Part shown: one piece after another, positions 45,507-57,895 of the stretch
How the letters are laid out: the number at the start of each line of letters is the position of its first letter
Numbering within the stretch: the stretch's first letter is position 1
Assembly: GCA_950097015.1 (NCBI GenBank)
Contig: CATNEN010000038.1
Span: 21,223,001-21,287,000 of the forward strand
DNA from: Macrostomum hystrix
Taxonomy: Eukaryota; Platyhelminthes; Macrostomidae
Direction of reading: 5' to 3'
Length of the DNA stretch: 64,000 bases
Notes under the pieces: generated by a model
What the model was told of the DNA's origin: nothing
Database searches by the model: none
Seen by the model: only the letters and a program-made list of their open reading frames with translations
Position numbers and translations under genes: made by a program

Positions 45507-48500
45507 CTACTGCAGTCCGCCGCTGTTGACCTTCTCAGCCCACTGTTGACGCAGTCGTCTGCGCAATTCCTCGCGTTGGCGCTCAATTTCCAGTTTGTGC
45601 TTTAGAAAATCTTCGACAACGTCTTCGGGAATGCCGCCTCCGCCGCCGCCGCCGCCGCTGACTGAAGCGAGCTGGTTTAGCTGATGGTTGAACTGATCTT
45701 TAGGCTCGTCGCAGCCACTATCGTAGCATGGCATACTGGCTGTGCTGTGGCCTTTACATGCCTGCTGTTGCTGCTGCTGTGTATGCTGCTGCTTGCGCTG
45801 AGAATTAGGTCTCTGTTGCATCTGCGGCTGTTGCTGCTTTAAAGTTTTACTGCGCGAAATCTGCTTCTGCGTTGGCTCCAGTGGTCCAGCCTGCTTATTT
45901 GAACGATTATGATTTCGTAAAAGGTTCAAATTGATAGACTAGCCACTCCGATTGATAGACTAGCCACTCCGATTGATAGACTAGCCACTCCGATTGATAG
46001 ACTAGCCACTCTGATTGATAGACTAGCCACTCTGATTGATAGACTAGCCACTCTGATTGATAGACTAGCCACTCCGATTGATAGACTAGCCACTCTGATT
46101 GATAGACTAGCCACTCTGATTGATAGACTAGCCACTCCGATTGATAGACTAGCCACTCCGATTGATAGACTAGCCACTCTGATTGATAGACTAGCCACTC
46201 TGATTGATAGACTAGCCACTCCGATTGATAGACTAGCCACTCCGATTGATAGACTAGCCCCTCAGGTTGATAGACTAGCCACTCTGATTGATAGACTAGC
46301 CACTCTGATTGATAGACTAGCCACTCTGATTGATAGACTAGCCACTCTGATTGATAGACTAGCCCCTCAGGTTGATAGACTAGCCACTCTGATTGATAGA
46401 CTAGCCCCTCAGATTGACTAGTCCCTCAGGTTGATAGACTAGCCCCTCAGGTTGATTGATAGACTAGCCCTCAGGTTGATAGAGTAGCTCCTCAGGTTGA
46501 TAGAGTAGCCCCTCAGGTTGATAGACTAGCCCCTCAGGTTGATAGACTAGCCCCTCAGGTTGATAGACTAGCCCCTCAGATTGACTAGTCCCTCAGATTG
46601 ATAGAGTAGCCCCTCAGGTTGATAGACTAGCCCCTCAGGTTGATAGACTAGCCCTCAGGTTGATAGACTAGCCCCTCAGGTTGATAGACTAGCCCTCAGG
46701 TTGATAGAGTAGCCCCTCAGGTTGATAGACTAGCCCCTCAGGTTGATAGACTAGCCCTCAGGTTGATAGAGTAGCTCCTCAGGTTGATAGACTAGCCCCT
46801 CAGGTTGATAGACTAGCCCCTCAGGTTGATAGACTAGCCCCTCAGATTGACTAGTCCCTCAGGTTGATAGAGTAGCCAAATCAGTTGAATCATCAAAAAC
46901 TCTTGAGTGTAAGCAGTCACAACTGAGCATTTCACTCACGGGTGACATTGGTCGCTGCCTGTTACACTGAGCCTCAGAATGACCGTTGGCTTCTTGCTGC
47001 TGCTGTCGAGCAGCTCCTGTCCGACGTCGGGCAGACGCAGCGCCGCCAGATGTGCAGTCCTCAGCTTCGCTGAAGCCGCTACTATTGTGACTGGTGGAAC
47101 AAGACGAAGAAGAAGCTGATGAAACTATGCAATTTCCGACGCCGCTACCGTTGCTGACAACGCCTGACCCGTCGCTGCTGCCATATGAACGCGGCGAATG
47201 ATCGGAAGGCCTTGGTGGCTGCTGATTTTGTGTGCAATAATCGCCGTTCTGATTATTAGAGTCTGGCTTGCCATTTGAAGTGTTTGCTACTTTTTGCTTC
47301 TCTACCGACTTGGACGCAGCTGATTTTGCCAATGTAGTCTAAAAAAATTAAAAAAACTAGTAATATCGTTTCCAAGCGTATGAGATGACCCTGAATCTTT
47401 ATGGGTTCAAAAATAAATAATAATTAAAAATTTAATCAATCCAAAATAGTCAACAATGATAGCCGACATGAGCACATAATTAAATTTTGTGAGCACAAAA
47501 TGATGCCTATATTGGTGGTTTGAAATAGCCCTGTGGTGTTTCTACTGTTTAATGAATGTGGCACCCGACAGAAGGCGCAACAAAAACAGCAATTATTACA
47601 CACACTCACCTTCGCTGTTAACTCTCGACATTTGACAGCATTCTCAACAGTTTCATCGTCGGCATCGCCGCCTACGTTGCTGAGGCCAACAAGGGCGGCG
47701 ACGACACCGGCGCGTTTAATCTGCCGCTTGAGTCTACGCTTCTCTCGTTTGTTCTCTCGCTTCTGCTCGGCAGCCTTCTCCTCTCGCTGCAGCTGCCAAT
47801 AAAACAGGTCAAGCGAGGAGAAGCCGCGCTTTGTTTCAACAGCGGATTCGAGCCCGCGACGCAGCTGTTCCAAGCAGAGCAGAAGCGACAATAGCCAGGT
47901 CTGTTCGTCGGAGCGCAGAGTGTGAGCCAGGTGGGTTAAACGATTGTACAAATGAAGGCCGATACAGGTGAGCACCTCATCTTGGGCGGCGTCCATTGTT
48001 TGAGCGTGGCGTTCGCGTGGGTTGCTATAAAACAGGGTCAATTTAATGGTAAACGGCATGAGTAACTGTGCATTAATTCCCTAGCAAAATGCCTCGTCAT
48101 CTAAATAGTAAGTGAGTCTGGCAGAGCAGTCTAAAGCGGCGAGGCCAAAAGGGATGTCACCCAAAGGCTCAATAACCTAGTCGATCCAACTTTTTTGCGC
48201 ATCTTCTGAAACAAGAATCAAGTCGCCAGCTCCACAGAACGGATTTTTTCATAAGCGCTAGTGTATTTCATACACCCCAAAACACGAGGCCTTCAAAATT
48301 GATCAGCATGTCACCCGAATGTGCCTGCATCATCTCCGTCTTCGGTGGTCACCTACAATTATCTAGACGGACCGCTGGACCTTCAAGGGCTACAATAGGT
48401 GGCAATAGGCAACTATGGATACCCTAACGCGAGTTTCTCAAATTTCGCTAATCAAGCCTAAATATTAGGCGCAGCTCAACCACAGCACACCCTCGCTTAG

Positions 48501-51500
48501 CCTGTCAACCAATTAGTCACCACCCAATGCTTAGACTTGAAGTAAAATTGTACACTGCCAGATGATAAGTCAGGGCAGATGTCTAAACTAACGATATAAC
48601 TTAATTTAACGAACCTCTGCAACAGCTCCGGCTCGGCGCGATCCACCAGATCGTAAAGCGTATCCGTGGCAGTCTTCTCCGGCAGCAGGTGCAAATGGCC
48701 GCGCTCCTTGCAGACGCGAACAAAAGCAAACACAGCTGGCTTGTAAGTGGCGTCAGGCGCCTCGTCGCCAATCATCATGGCGAAGGCGCGCTCCACTTTG
48801 GCGCGACACTCGCGACAGAATTTATGCCTGACTAGGTGAGCATCCAGAGTGTCCTCCAAGGATTCGAATGATACTAAGCCGAGCTCGGCGCGGCACTCCG
48901 GCGTCATGACGTCCCAGAGCTCCTTCCAGCTAGTCCGGCCAGTCTTGTGCGCATCCAGGCCGTGCATCGCGCAACGGCGGCCCTTCTTCGCCTTACCGCC
49001 GCAGGTTACTCGGCACTCTAATACGCGACGCACTACTTCCAGTAGATAGTGAAGGCGAGTAGCTGAGGCGAACCACTCGCTGCTTAAACTGATGTCCTTG
49101 CCGGACAACTGGCGGTATTAGGGTATTGGGATCCGAATCCTGATTCTTAATCGTGGAATCCTGGTTCTAAATCGTTTAATACTGATTCCAAATCGTGGAA
49201 TCCTGATTCTTAATGGTGGAATCCTGATTCCAAATCGTGGAATCCTGATTCTAAATCGTTTAATACTGATTCCAAATCGTGGAATCTTGATTCTAAATCG
49301 TTGAATCCTGCTTCTAAATCGTGGAATCCTGATTCTAAATCGTGGAATCCTGATTCTAAATCGTGGAATCCTGCTTCTAAATCGTGGAATCCTGATTCAA
49401 AATCGTGGATTACCGATTCTAAGATTCGTGGAATCTTAATTTCAAAACTGATGTTCAAATGTTACTTGGCCACAAACCTGTACAGGATCCAAGGCCAGCT
49501 CCTTGGCCTCGCCAACGTGGCTAAGAAAGGCTTCAACAGCGCGCCGGCAGCCGACGCAGCCAACAACAGAAATGGTGCTGCTGCCCAGATCGTCAGAGCT
49601 GCCAGACAGATGCTTGGCCAGCTCAGCCTGGGTGAATAGGTCGAATTTCTCTTTGAAAGCGGCCAGGCTTGAATCGTCCTGCCCGGCCGGCGGCAAAGCG
49701 TAGGCCAAATTGAACAGGCGACTGTCGCATAGCTGCATTGTGACCTGGTTAAACAGTGTATTATTGGGTGCGATCGATGGAAACTGTTTCGATAACTGAG
49801 GAATGACCATCATCATAAATAGAAATAGGGAATTCATGGGATCTAATTACTCAACAGAAAAGTGGATAGTGTTTAAAAAACTTGTTGATTGGATTATTGG
49901 GTAACAAACTAACAATATCTAAAAAGCAGATAATAAGATAAACTGCACCAGAAGAGGGGCTGATGGGATAAACTGCACCAGAAGAGGGGCTGATGGGATA
50001 AACTGCACCAGAAGAGGGGCTGATGGGATAAACTGCACCAGAAGAGGGGCTGATGGGATAAACTGCACTAGAAGAGGCGATGATAGGATAAACTGCACCA
50101 GAAGAGGGGCTGATGGGATAAACTGAACCAGAAGAGGCGATGATAGGATAAACTGCACCAGAAGAGGCGATGATAGGATAAACTGCACCAGAAGAGGCGA
50201 TGATAGGATAAACTGCACCAGAAGAGGGGCTGATGGGATAAACTGAACCAGAAGAGGGGCTGATGGGATAAACTGCACCAGAAGAGGGGCTGATGGGATA
50301 AACTGCACTAGAAGAGGCGATGATAGGATAAACTGCACCAGAAGAGGGGCTGATGGGATAAACTGAACCAGAAGAGGCGATGATAGGATAAACTGCACCA
50401 GAAGAGGCGATGATAGGATAAACTGCACCAGAAGAGGCGATGATAGGATAAACTGCACCAGAAGAGGCGATGATAGGATAAACTGAACCAGAAGAGGCGA
50501 TGATAGGATAAACTGCACCAGAAGAGGCGATGATAGGATAAACTGCACCAGAAGAGGGGCTGATGGGATAAACTGCACCAGAAGAGGGGCTGATGGGATA
50601 AACTGCACCAGAAGAGGCGATGATAGGATAAACTGCACCAGAAGAGGGGCTGATGGGATAAACTGCACCAGAAGAGGGGCTGATGGGATAAACTGCACCA
50701 GAAGAGGCGATGATAGGATAAACTGCACCAGAAGAGGGGCTGATGGGATAAACTGAACCAGAAGAGGCGATGATAGGATAAACTGCACTAGAAGAGGCGA
50801 TGATAGGATAAACTGCACTAGAAGAGGCGATGATAGGATAAACTGCACCAGAAGAGGGGCTGATGGGATAAACTGCACCAGAAGAGGGGCTGATGGGATA
50901 AACTGCACCAGAAGAGGCGATGATAGGATAAACTGCACCAGAAGAGGCGATGATAGGATAAACTGCACCAGAAGAGGGGCTGATGGGATAAACTGAACCA
51001 GAAGAGGCGATGATAGGATAAACTGCACCAGAAGAGGCGATGATAGGATAAACTGCACCAGAAGAGGGGCTGATGGGATAAACTGCACTAGAAGAGGCGA
51101 TGATAGGATAAACTGCACCAGAAGAGGGGCTGATGGGATAAACTGTACCAGAAGAGGCGATGAGAGGATAAACTGCACCAGAAGAGGCGATGATAGGATA
51201 AACTGCACCAGAAGAGGGGCTGATGGGATAAACTGCACTAGAAGAGGCGATGATAGGATAAACTGCACTAGAAGAGGCGATGATAGAATAAACTGCACTA
51301 GAAGAGGCGATGATAGAATAAACTGCACTAGAAGAGGCGATGATAGAATAAACTGCACTAGAAGAGGCGATGATAGGATAAACTGCACTAGAAGAGGCGA
51401 TGATAGGATAAACTGCACTAGAAGAGGCGATGGTAGGATAAACTGCACCAGAAGAGGCGATGATAGGATAAACTGCACTAGAAGAGGCGATGATAGGATA

Positions 51501-52442
51501 AACTGCACCAGAAGAGGGGCTGATGGGATAAACTGCACTAGAAGAGGCGATGATAGGATAAACTGCACCAGAAGAGGGGCTGATGGGATAAACTGTACCA
51601 GAAGAGGCGATGAGAGGATAAACTGCACCAGAAGAGGCGATGATAGGATAAACTGCACCAGAAGAGGGGCTGATGGGATAAACTGCACTAGAAGAGGCGA
51701 TGATAGGATAAACTGCACTAGAAGAGGCGATGATAGAATAAACTGCACTAGAAGAGGCGATGATAGAATAAACTGCACTAGAAGAGGCGATGATAGAATA
51801 AACTGCACTAGAAGAGGCGATGATAGAATAAACTGCACTAGAAGAGGCGATGATAGAATAAACTGCACTAGAAGAGGCGATGATAGAATAAACTGCACTA
51901 GAAGAGGCGATGATAGAATAAACTGCACTAGAAGAGGCGATGATAGAATAAACTGCACCAGAAGAGGCGATGATAGAATAAACTGCACCAGAAGAGGCGA
52001 TGATAGGATAAACTGCACTAGAAGAGGCGATGATAGGATAAACTGCACTAGAAGAGGCGATGGTAGGATAAACTGCACTAGAAGAGGTGATGATAGAATA
52101 AACTGCACTAGAAGAGGCGATGATAGAATAAACTGCACTAGAAGAGGCGATGATAGGATAAACTGCACTAGAAGAGGCGATGATAGGATAAACTGCACTA
52201 GAAGAGGCGATGGTAGGATAAACTGCACCAGAAGAGGCGATGATAGGATAAACTGCACTAGAAGAGGCGATGATAGGATAAACTGCACCACAAGAGGGGC
52301 TGATGGGATAAATTGCACCAGGAATTTAACCTACTGTAAGATCGTCGTCAATATCCACAGCCACCTGTCTTGGTAGAAGAGGATTATTTTGGTTGGCTTC
52401 TGTTACCACATCAATCGAGCAGATTCTCAGACTGTGTTCCAT
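45507..52442 (-). CDS. GGNBP2: GGNBP2: gametogenetin-binding protein 2 (zinc-finger protein 403 family)
   Basis: Six minus-strand exons join in phase to 705 residues (human about 697): 52335-52442, 49478-49795, 48615-49108, 48024-47610, 47338-46940 and 45890-45507. Blocks shared with the family: N-terminal VDIDDDLT; CVGCRRAVEAFL (residues 116-127); RCAMHGLDAHKT and WKELWDVMTPECR; LVRHKFCRECRAKVERAF; RERHAQTMDAAQDEVLTC and DEQTWLLSLL; a K/R-rich segment KREKRRLKRQIKR; and a C-terminal helix IPEDVVEDFLKHKLEIERQR. Paired Cys and His residues suggest metal binding. The vertebrate protein binds gametogenetin and is needed in spermatogenesis and placenta; its biochemical activity is not settled. 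The Ser/Gln-rich exons 5 and 6 are poorly conserved. Exon 6 could start at 45893 instead, adding one residue. Confidence 0.93.
45930..46870. repeat. Intronic minisatellite, 21 bp unit, two subfamilies
   Basis: ATTGATAGACTAGCCACTCC dominates the first third, and GTTGATAGACTAGCCCCTCA the rest, with a sharp transition near 46255. It fills the last GGNBP2 intron. Confidence 0.95.
49135..49435. repeat. Intronic minisatellite, 21 bp unit
   Basis: The core is GGAATCCTGATTCTAAATCG. It occupies the 369-bp intron between GGNBP2 exons 2 and 3. Confidence 0.93.
49922..52320. repeat. Intronic minisatellite, 30 bp unit, about 80 copies
   Basis: Two unit types are interspersed, both starting GAAGAGG: one continues CGATGATAGGATAAACTG, the other GGCTGATGGGATAAACTG. 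A 15-unit block marked by a rare ACTGTACCAGAAGAGGCGATGA junction recurs 450 bp apart (near 51145 and 51595). The array fills GGNBP2 intron 1. Because 30 is a multiple of three and no unit has a stop, a 799-residue minus-strand frame appears; it is not in frame with exon 1, where readthrough meets TAA at once. Confidence 0.97.
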
Positions 52443-52947
52443 TGGAGCTGGAATTATTATAGTTGCAAGAAAAATTGTCAACTAATTAAATTGCTAATCA
52501 TAATCAAGTTAAGAGCAGGAGCTATACAAGATTTTGAATTCTATTTCGCGATTGAAGACTCTTTGTGATGTTGACCATAGCTAGTAAAATTGTATAGTTT
52601 GACTTCTTGCATATAAAATAAAAGAAGTATAAATACTTTCAGAGCTTAAAATGCTAAAAACTTAAAGTGACAGCACTTTTTTTACAAAAAAAACTAACTT
52701 TAAGCTATGTTAAAATTGCTTTAAAAGTATATACATACATAGCAGTATTTTTTAGCTATTTGTAAAATTTGACTTAAAACAGTTCTTAAATAACTGCAAC
52801 ACATTTAACTCAAATGGATTGAAATCAAATTCTGGATTAGGATTCAAACTCTAGTTTATCTAGAATCATCAGGTAATATCACCTTAATAAACCAATAGGA
52901 CCTAGACAAGACAGAACAAAGCGAAAAACTTTTTGGCAAAGTATAGG
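52443..52947. promoter_or_regulatory. Upstream flank of GGNBP2
   Basis: AT-rich sequence expected to hold the GGNBP2 5' UTR and promoter; no specific motif was identified. No other gene was seen. Confidence 0.3.
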
Positions 52948-52955
52948 TTCTAGAC

Positions 52956-53413
52956 CAGGGGTCGGCAACCTTATATACCCCGCGGGCTAAAGAGAGAATC
53001 TTAAAGACGACGGCGGGCCGCATGAAGAAAGGGGAGAGATTAGACAGGTGAGAGATGAGACAAGTGAGAGATGAGAAAGGTGAGAGATAAGACGGGGGAG
53101 ATAAGACGCAAGAGAGATAAGACAGGCGAGAGACGAAAAATGGGAGAGATGAGACAAGGGAGAGATGAGACAGGGGAGAGATAAGACAGGGGAGAGATGA
53201 GACAGGGGAGAGATAAGACAGGGGAGAGATAAGACAGGGGAGAGATGAGACAGGGGAGAGGTGAGACTGAGGAGAGATAAGACAGGGGAGAGGTGAGACA
53301 GGGAGAGATGAGATAGGGTGTACTGTGGAGTAGGTGTTAGGAGGAGCTAAGGGCCAGATTTGGGAGCTTTGAGGGCGACATCTGGCCCGCGGGCCGGAGG
53401 TTGCCGACCCCTG
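52956..53413. mobile_element. Complete hAT-type MITE, 458 bp, with internal 16-bp minisatellite
   Basis: The inverted ends match over 16 bp: left CAGGGGTCGGCAACCT, right AGGTTGCCGACCCCTG. Flanking 8-bp duplications are TTCTAGAC (52948-52955) and CTCTAGAC (53414-53421), one mismatch; these fit the nTnnnnAn target preference of Ac-type hAT elements. The centre (about 53028-53310) is an array of GAGAGATGAGACAGGG. No transposase. Confidence 0.9.
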
Positions 53414-53421
53414 CTCTAGAC

Positions 53422-54147
53422 ATTTACTATTTACTGATTACTATTAGTAGTTATTTTCAGATAGCAACTTGTTAAACTTGCCTTTAATATGTGTATGAGC
53501 CATTTAAAAAGAGAGATAAGAGAGAGAGAGAGAGAGGCAGAGAAAATACATTTTCCTCTTGCACTAAAGTCACTTTTGGGTATAGAGTATAACTGACCTT
53601 TGCTATTGACCATCTAGTCTCATGCTATTGCTATGCATGCAATAGATCAAGTACAAAAAATGCAGGTGTGTTATAGTGAATGTGATCACTGTGCTCTGGC
53701 CAAAATTGTCATATGCTGGTTGTAAAAAAAATAACAACATTATCTAAATCATCATATTGTCCCCATGTGACATTCACAAAATTGTCATATTGTTATTTTA
53801 TTGGCTCTGCCAACAGCTTTGTTGAAAGCATAAGCAAAACAAAACATACATTTTTGGCCTTGTCTCACTTGGCTCTACAAAAATAATGTCATTTGAGCCA
53901 CACAAAGTACATTTCACATTACATAACATGTGCACTGATGCCACTGAATTTTGTTCAGCATGTAGCTATGTACATATAACTCAAGATTTATATAAGATTA
54001 TATTATTATATTATTATATTATATTATTACTATAAGATTTATAGATGATAGTTTTATTTAGCAGTCTATTAACTTACCTAATGCTTAAATTATTATTGCT
54101 ATTTTTTATCTGCATTTACATTACATGTTTTTTGAGCTTATTTAATT
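53422..54147. other. AT-rich spacer
   Basis: A short GA dinucleotide run near 53520 and simple ATT repeats near 54000; no gene seen. Confidence 0.5.
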
Positions 54148-54155
54148 GATTTGTT

Positions 54156-55318
54156 GGCGATCATGAACTTTCCCGCATTTTTTTATTTTTTATCTTGTTC
54201 GTAAATTTCCAGCTTTGAAGACATTGAAGACATGGCCGGAAGACCTGCCGCACCAACAACTATAGACGAGCCAGCCGATGTTCTTCCTGCCATTGAGCTG
54301 ACCGAGTTGGACCTCAACCACCGTGAGCTGGCCCTGCTGACGGATGACACAGCAGTCCAGTGGCTGGCACGGCATGGACTTCTGCGGAACAGCATTGACT
54401 GCCCGAACTGTGCCACCGCAATGTCCTTTCATTGTCGGGCCGGCCGCAACTACGCTGACGGCGTGTGCTGGTCCTGCAAAACATGCCGACGCCATCGTTC
54501 TATACGGCAGGGCAGTTTTTTTGAGGGCAGCCACCTTAGCCTGGTTCAGCTCATTGACATTGTCTATTTCTGGGCAACTGACATGAAGATGTCTCATGTG
54601 GCCCATGAGACACGCGTCAGCGAGCACACGGTGATAGACTGGTTTAACTTCTTGCGCGACATCTGTGCACAGTACCTAGTTGATCACCCAACCCAGCTTG
54701 GTGGACCTGGTGTGGACGTGGAAATTGACGAGTCCAAATTCATGCACAGGAAGTACCACCAGGGCCAGTACCGAGAAGGCCACTGGGTGCTGGGCATGGT
54801 GGAGCGGGGCAGCAACCGCTGCATGCTGGTACCTGTGCAGAGCCGATCTGCTGCGTCCCTGGTACCGGTGATCAATCAGCATGTGCTCCCAGGGACACAG
54901 ATCGTGACGGACCAGTGGGCCGCGTACAATAACCTACAGAACCACGTTACCATCAACCACTCGCTCCACTTCCGCAAACCTGCCATTCCAGATGCCCATA
55001 CAAACACCGTCGAGGGCATGTGGGGGAACTGCAAGGCGAAGTTCCGAGCAATGCACGGCACCTCCGATGGCCTGTTCAAGACATATCTCCAGGAATTTAT
55101 GTGGCGCCGGACGTTCCCGAATCTGCAGTTCGGACACATCCTATTCTGGATCTGCCACTACTAACCCTGCTGACTGTGACTCTTTATTAACTAATAATCG
55201 TGGTACCTAGTGTTTTTTATGCCCCTGAACTTTAATAATACTAATTTTCATCACCCTGCACTTAAAGGTTACTACAAAGATAAAAAAATAATTAAATGAG
55301 GGAAAGTTCATGATCGCC
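54156..55318 (+). mobile_element. Merlin-superfamily DNA transposon, complete, 1163 bp
   Basis: Inverted ends GGCGATCATGAACTTTCCC (left) and its complement GGGAAAGTTCATGATCGCC (right) match perfectly over 19 bp. Flanks GATTTGTT (54148-54155) and GATTTGTC (55319-55326) give an 8-bp target duplication with one difference. One intact transposase frame lies inside. Confidence 0.93.
54232..55164 (+). CDS. Merlin transposase (IS1595/IS1016-like DDE), intact
   Basis: 310 residues. The N-terminal region has a C2C2-type zinc motif (CPNCATAMSFHC and CWSCKTCRRHRS) followed by RQGSFFEGSHLSL, as in ISXO2/IS1595-family transposases. The catalytic triad is visible: VDVEIDESKF, IVTDQWAAYNN and NTVEGMWGNCKAKFR. 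The C-terminal FKTYLQEFMWRR is also typical. Merlin elements are the eukaryotic branch of the IS1016 group and are frequent in flatworms. No stop or frameshift is present, so this copy may be functional. The Met at 54232 is the first in frame and gives the expected length. Confidence 0.93.
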   Translation: MAGRPAAPTTIDEPADVLPAIELTELDLNHRELALLTDDTAVQWLARHGLLRNSIDCPNCATAMSFHCRAGRNYADGVCWSCKTCRRHRSIRQGSFFEGSHLSLVQLIDIVYFWATDMKMSHVAHETRVSEHTVIDWFNFLRDICAQYLVDHPTQLGGPGVDVEIDESKFMHRKYHQGQYREGHWVLGMVERGSNRCMLVPVQSRSAASLVPVINQHVLPGTQIVTDQWAAYNNLQNHVTINHSLHFRKPAIPDAHTNTVEGMWGNCKAKFRAMHGTSDGLFKTYLQEFMWRRTFPNLQFGHILFWICHY

Positions 55319-55326
55319 GATTTGTC

Positions 55327-57248
55327 TATTTGTTGTGCCCACCTAATGCTTTTATCTATGATTTTTTTATCTGAATTTACTTTTAACTGCTTTTAAATCA
55401 ATTTATTGTTTGAATTATGCATCATCAAATTGCATTTGTAATTAAAATGAGCAATGAACAAATAGTAAAGATCATCATATTAAATTGAATAGGCCAATTG
55501 TGATACTTTTGTGCAAATTGTCATCATCATATGATGTTTTAGAATATGACGATTTGATCTGTACCCTGATCACTGTGACACAGCTGTATTATTTTCCACA
55601 TGCTTTCAGTTTCTGATTCTATATTTGAGCCCTAGGCCTACTCAGGCCTAATTAAAAAAATTGACAAGTAAACAAATTAAATGTTTAAAACTTAATAAAA
55701 AGTGGAAAATAATTAAAAAATCAAATTTAATTAAATTAAATATATAGGATAGGCTACCAAGCCATTTATTTAACTATAGGGCCTAGACTTGATATTTATA
55801 GGCCTAGTTTCAACTTCAGCCCTAGTCTTACACTCTTACTGCTTAGCAAGGTTCTAGATATTTTAAGTTAATTTAGTTTTTCATAAAGATATCTCTCTCT
55901 GTCTGTCAGTAGGGCCTAAGGTAGTTTCCACGGTAAGCATAATCACGAGTTTTTTCCAACCAATACTTGGCATGCTGCATGCATTGGCGGCATTGGCCCT
56001 TGGCTCGCCCGCACTAGTTAGGACACCACGAGTTTCTTAAATTACAATCCTTTGTCATATTGTTGTAATCGCCAAGCGCATTAAAATCTATCCTCATGAT
56101 AATTGCAAAAGTGGCATGGGTCATTAATTACAACTAACTTGCCACTTTTGACTTGCACTTGCGGTTGCGGCTAGCCCGATGACAACAATAAATTAAGGCA
56201 TGCGACGACTAGGCCTAGAAGTCGTGTTGCGAAAATAATATTAGATCAACATTTTTGGAATTTACTTAGCATTTTGAACAATCAAACAAGTAAAAGTGTT
56301 TACCCCTGTTGCGATATTTTTTTCGTGGTTTTGAAGATCTAAACGCTTGTCAAACTGCATAATTTGTTAAACTGTTCCCTTCGTCTAAACAAAGTAAATG
56401 GAGTTTTATTTTCCCGCCGGCGCCGTTTTGCTTTTTAGAAGATTAGCCTAGCCTGTAGCCTACAGGGCTAATGAAGTCCAGGTCCACCGTTTGGAGTATT
56501 CAACGCTGCGACATTGTTTATGATTAATATTATTTTAAAGTATGTTGGCTTCCATTTTTATATTAGGCCTAGTTTATTTATTTACAGTAACTTTTTGGAA
56601 ATGCATAGGCCCTACAGTTTGATTGGCATGGGATTGCATACCATTTATAGGGCCTAGAGCCTAGGCATTTACCTATGGCATTACTTGTCCCTGGCGAAAA
56701 ATTCGGTTTTTATTGTAACCACTAATTGCGAAGCTACTCTAGAGTCTTTATGAAAAAGGCCGAAAGTAGGGCGAAACTCTTTCATTTATTGTCTATTCAC
56801 TGCACTGTCTGCACACACACTGCACAGCAGACATTCATTACAAAGAATTAGCTGTCTTGTGTATTTGCAGTCAGTCTGCATGGCATAGCCAGTGCTACTA
56901 AGCTTATGCCTACAGGTTACATGGCACAGATTGCAAATCAAAAACATTTATTGTTTATCTGTGTTGACCTATATATACATTTAGGCTCTATATATACATT
57001 TAGATTTTTATCTTTTTTTATCCATTGAAGTGCAGTCTATTACTATAGGCCTAGATAGTTAATTGTGGTGTTTAGGCCTATATGGACCATCATGTAACAA
57101 AGTGCAAATTAGTACTCCATGCCACATTTTAAAATTTATATAGGCCTATGATAGCATAGCAATAGATAGTGCAGTTTCATCCATAAAGACCATAGTCTAT
57201 ATCATGTAGGTAGTGCACACTGGAATTTTCAGTAGTAACATACTTGAG
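55327..57248. other. Unique spacer
   Basis: AT-rich, with frequent TAGGCCTA motifs (for example near 55640, 55800, 57050 and 57140). No exon supported by splice sites and protein features was found. Confidence 0.4.
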
Positions 57249-57250
57249 TA

Positions 57251-57893
57251 GGGTAATGTATCATCAACCAAACAGTGTATCTTCAAAACCGAACAAGAAT
57301 TTTGACTCCTTCCTTGGTCTCGTGCAAAACAGAAACAAGCTATTGTGTTTCACAGAACAACTAATTTGAAAGTTGAAGAAATTATCTACAAGCTGAGGCA
57401 TGATGTGCAATGAAGCATTAAGAGGAAAGAAAGATATTGATGTTTCAGTAGAAATTTTTATTACAAAATCATACTTTTTAACAACATTTTTTCAGTATGT
57501 ACTTTAGACAAAGATTGTATGTGGTTGCTTGCCAATTAAATGACCATAAATGTAGTTACTTATAGAGCATGAAAAATGCTTTCAAATGACATAATTCATG
57601 ATAGTTCACTCCTTAAAATAAGATTAAACCACTCACTCAAATTTTAAAACCAAACATCAAATTCTCTGTTTGGTTTGAAGATATATGAAAATCATTGTTC
57701 GGTTTTAGATAAAAAGCAGGAATAACTTTTTTTCTATTTGACAAATTAGCAAAAGCAGATACTTTTTAGAAAGATGTAACTGTTTTCTATAACTTGGCTT
57801 TTGATTTATAATCATATTTTAAATAGAAAATCTGTAGCTTAGGTTTGAAGTTAAAAAAATACACATTCTTGTTTGGTTGATGATACATTACCC
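57251..57893. mobile_element. TA-flanked MITE, 643 bp
   Basis: The left end GGGTAATGTATCATCAACCA and the right end TGGTTGATGATACATTACCC are perfect inverted repeats (over about 24 bp including adjoining AACA/TGTT). Both sides are flanked by TA (57249-57250 and 57894-57895), fitting Tc1/mariner-type or PIF-like mobilisation. No transposase is encoded. Internal sequence repeats the theme CCAAAC and ACCGAACAAG. Confidence 0.85.
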
Positions 57894-57895
57894 TA

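Noticed and set aside
49919-52318. A 799-residue open frame of a 10-residue repeat (LLVQFILSSP)
   Set aside because: It is a translation of a 30-bp intronic minisatellite with no stop codon by chance. It is not in frame with GGNBP2 exon 1 and has no splice or promoter context.
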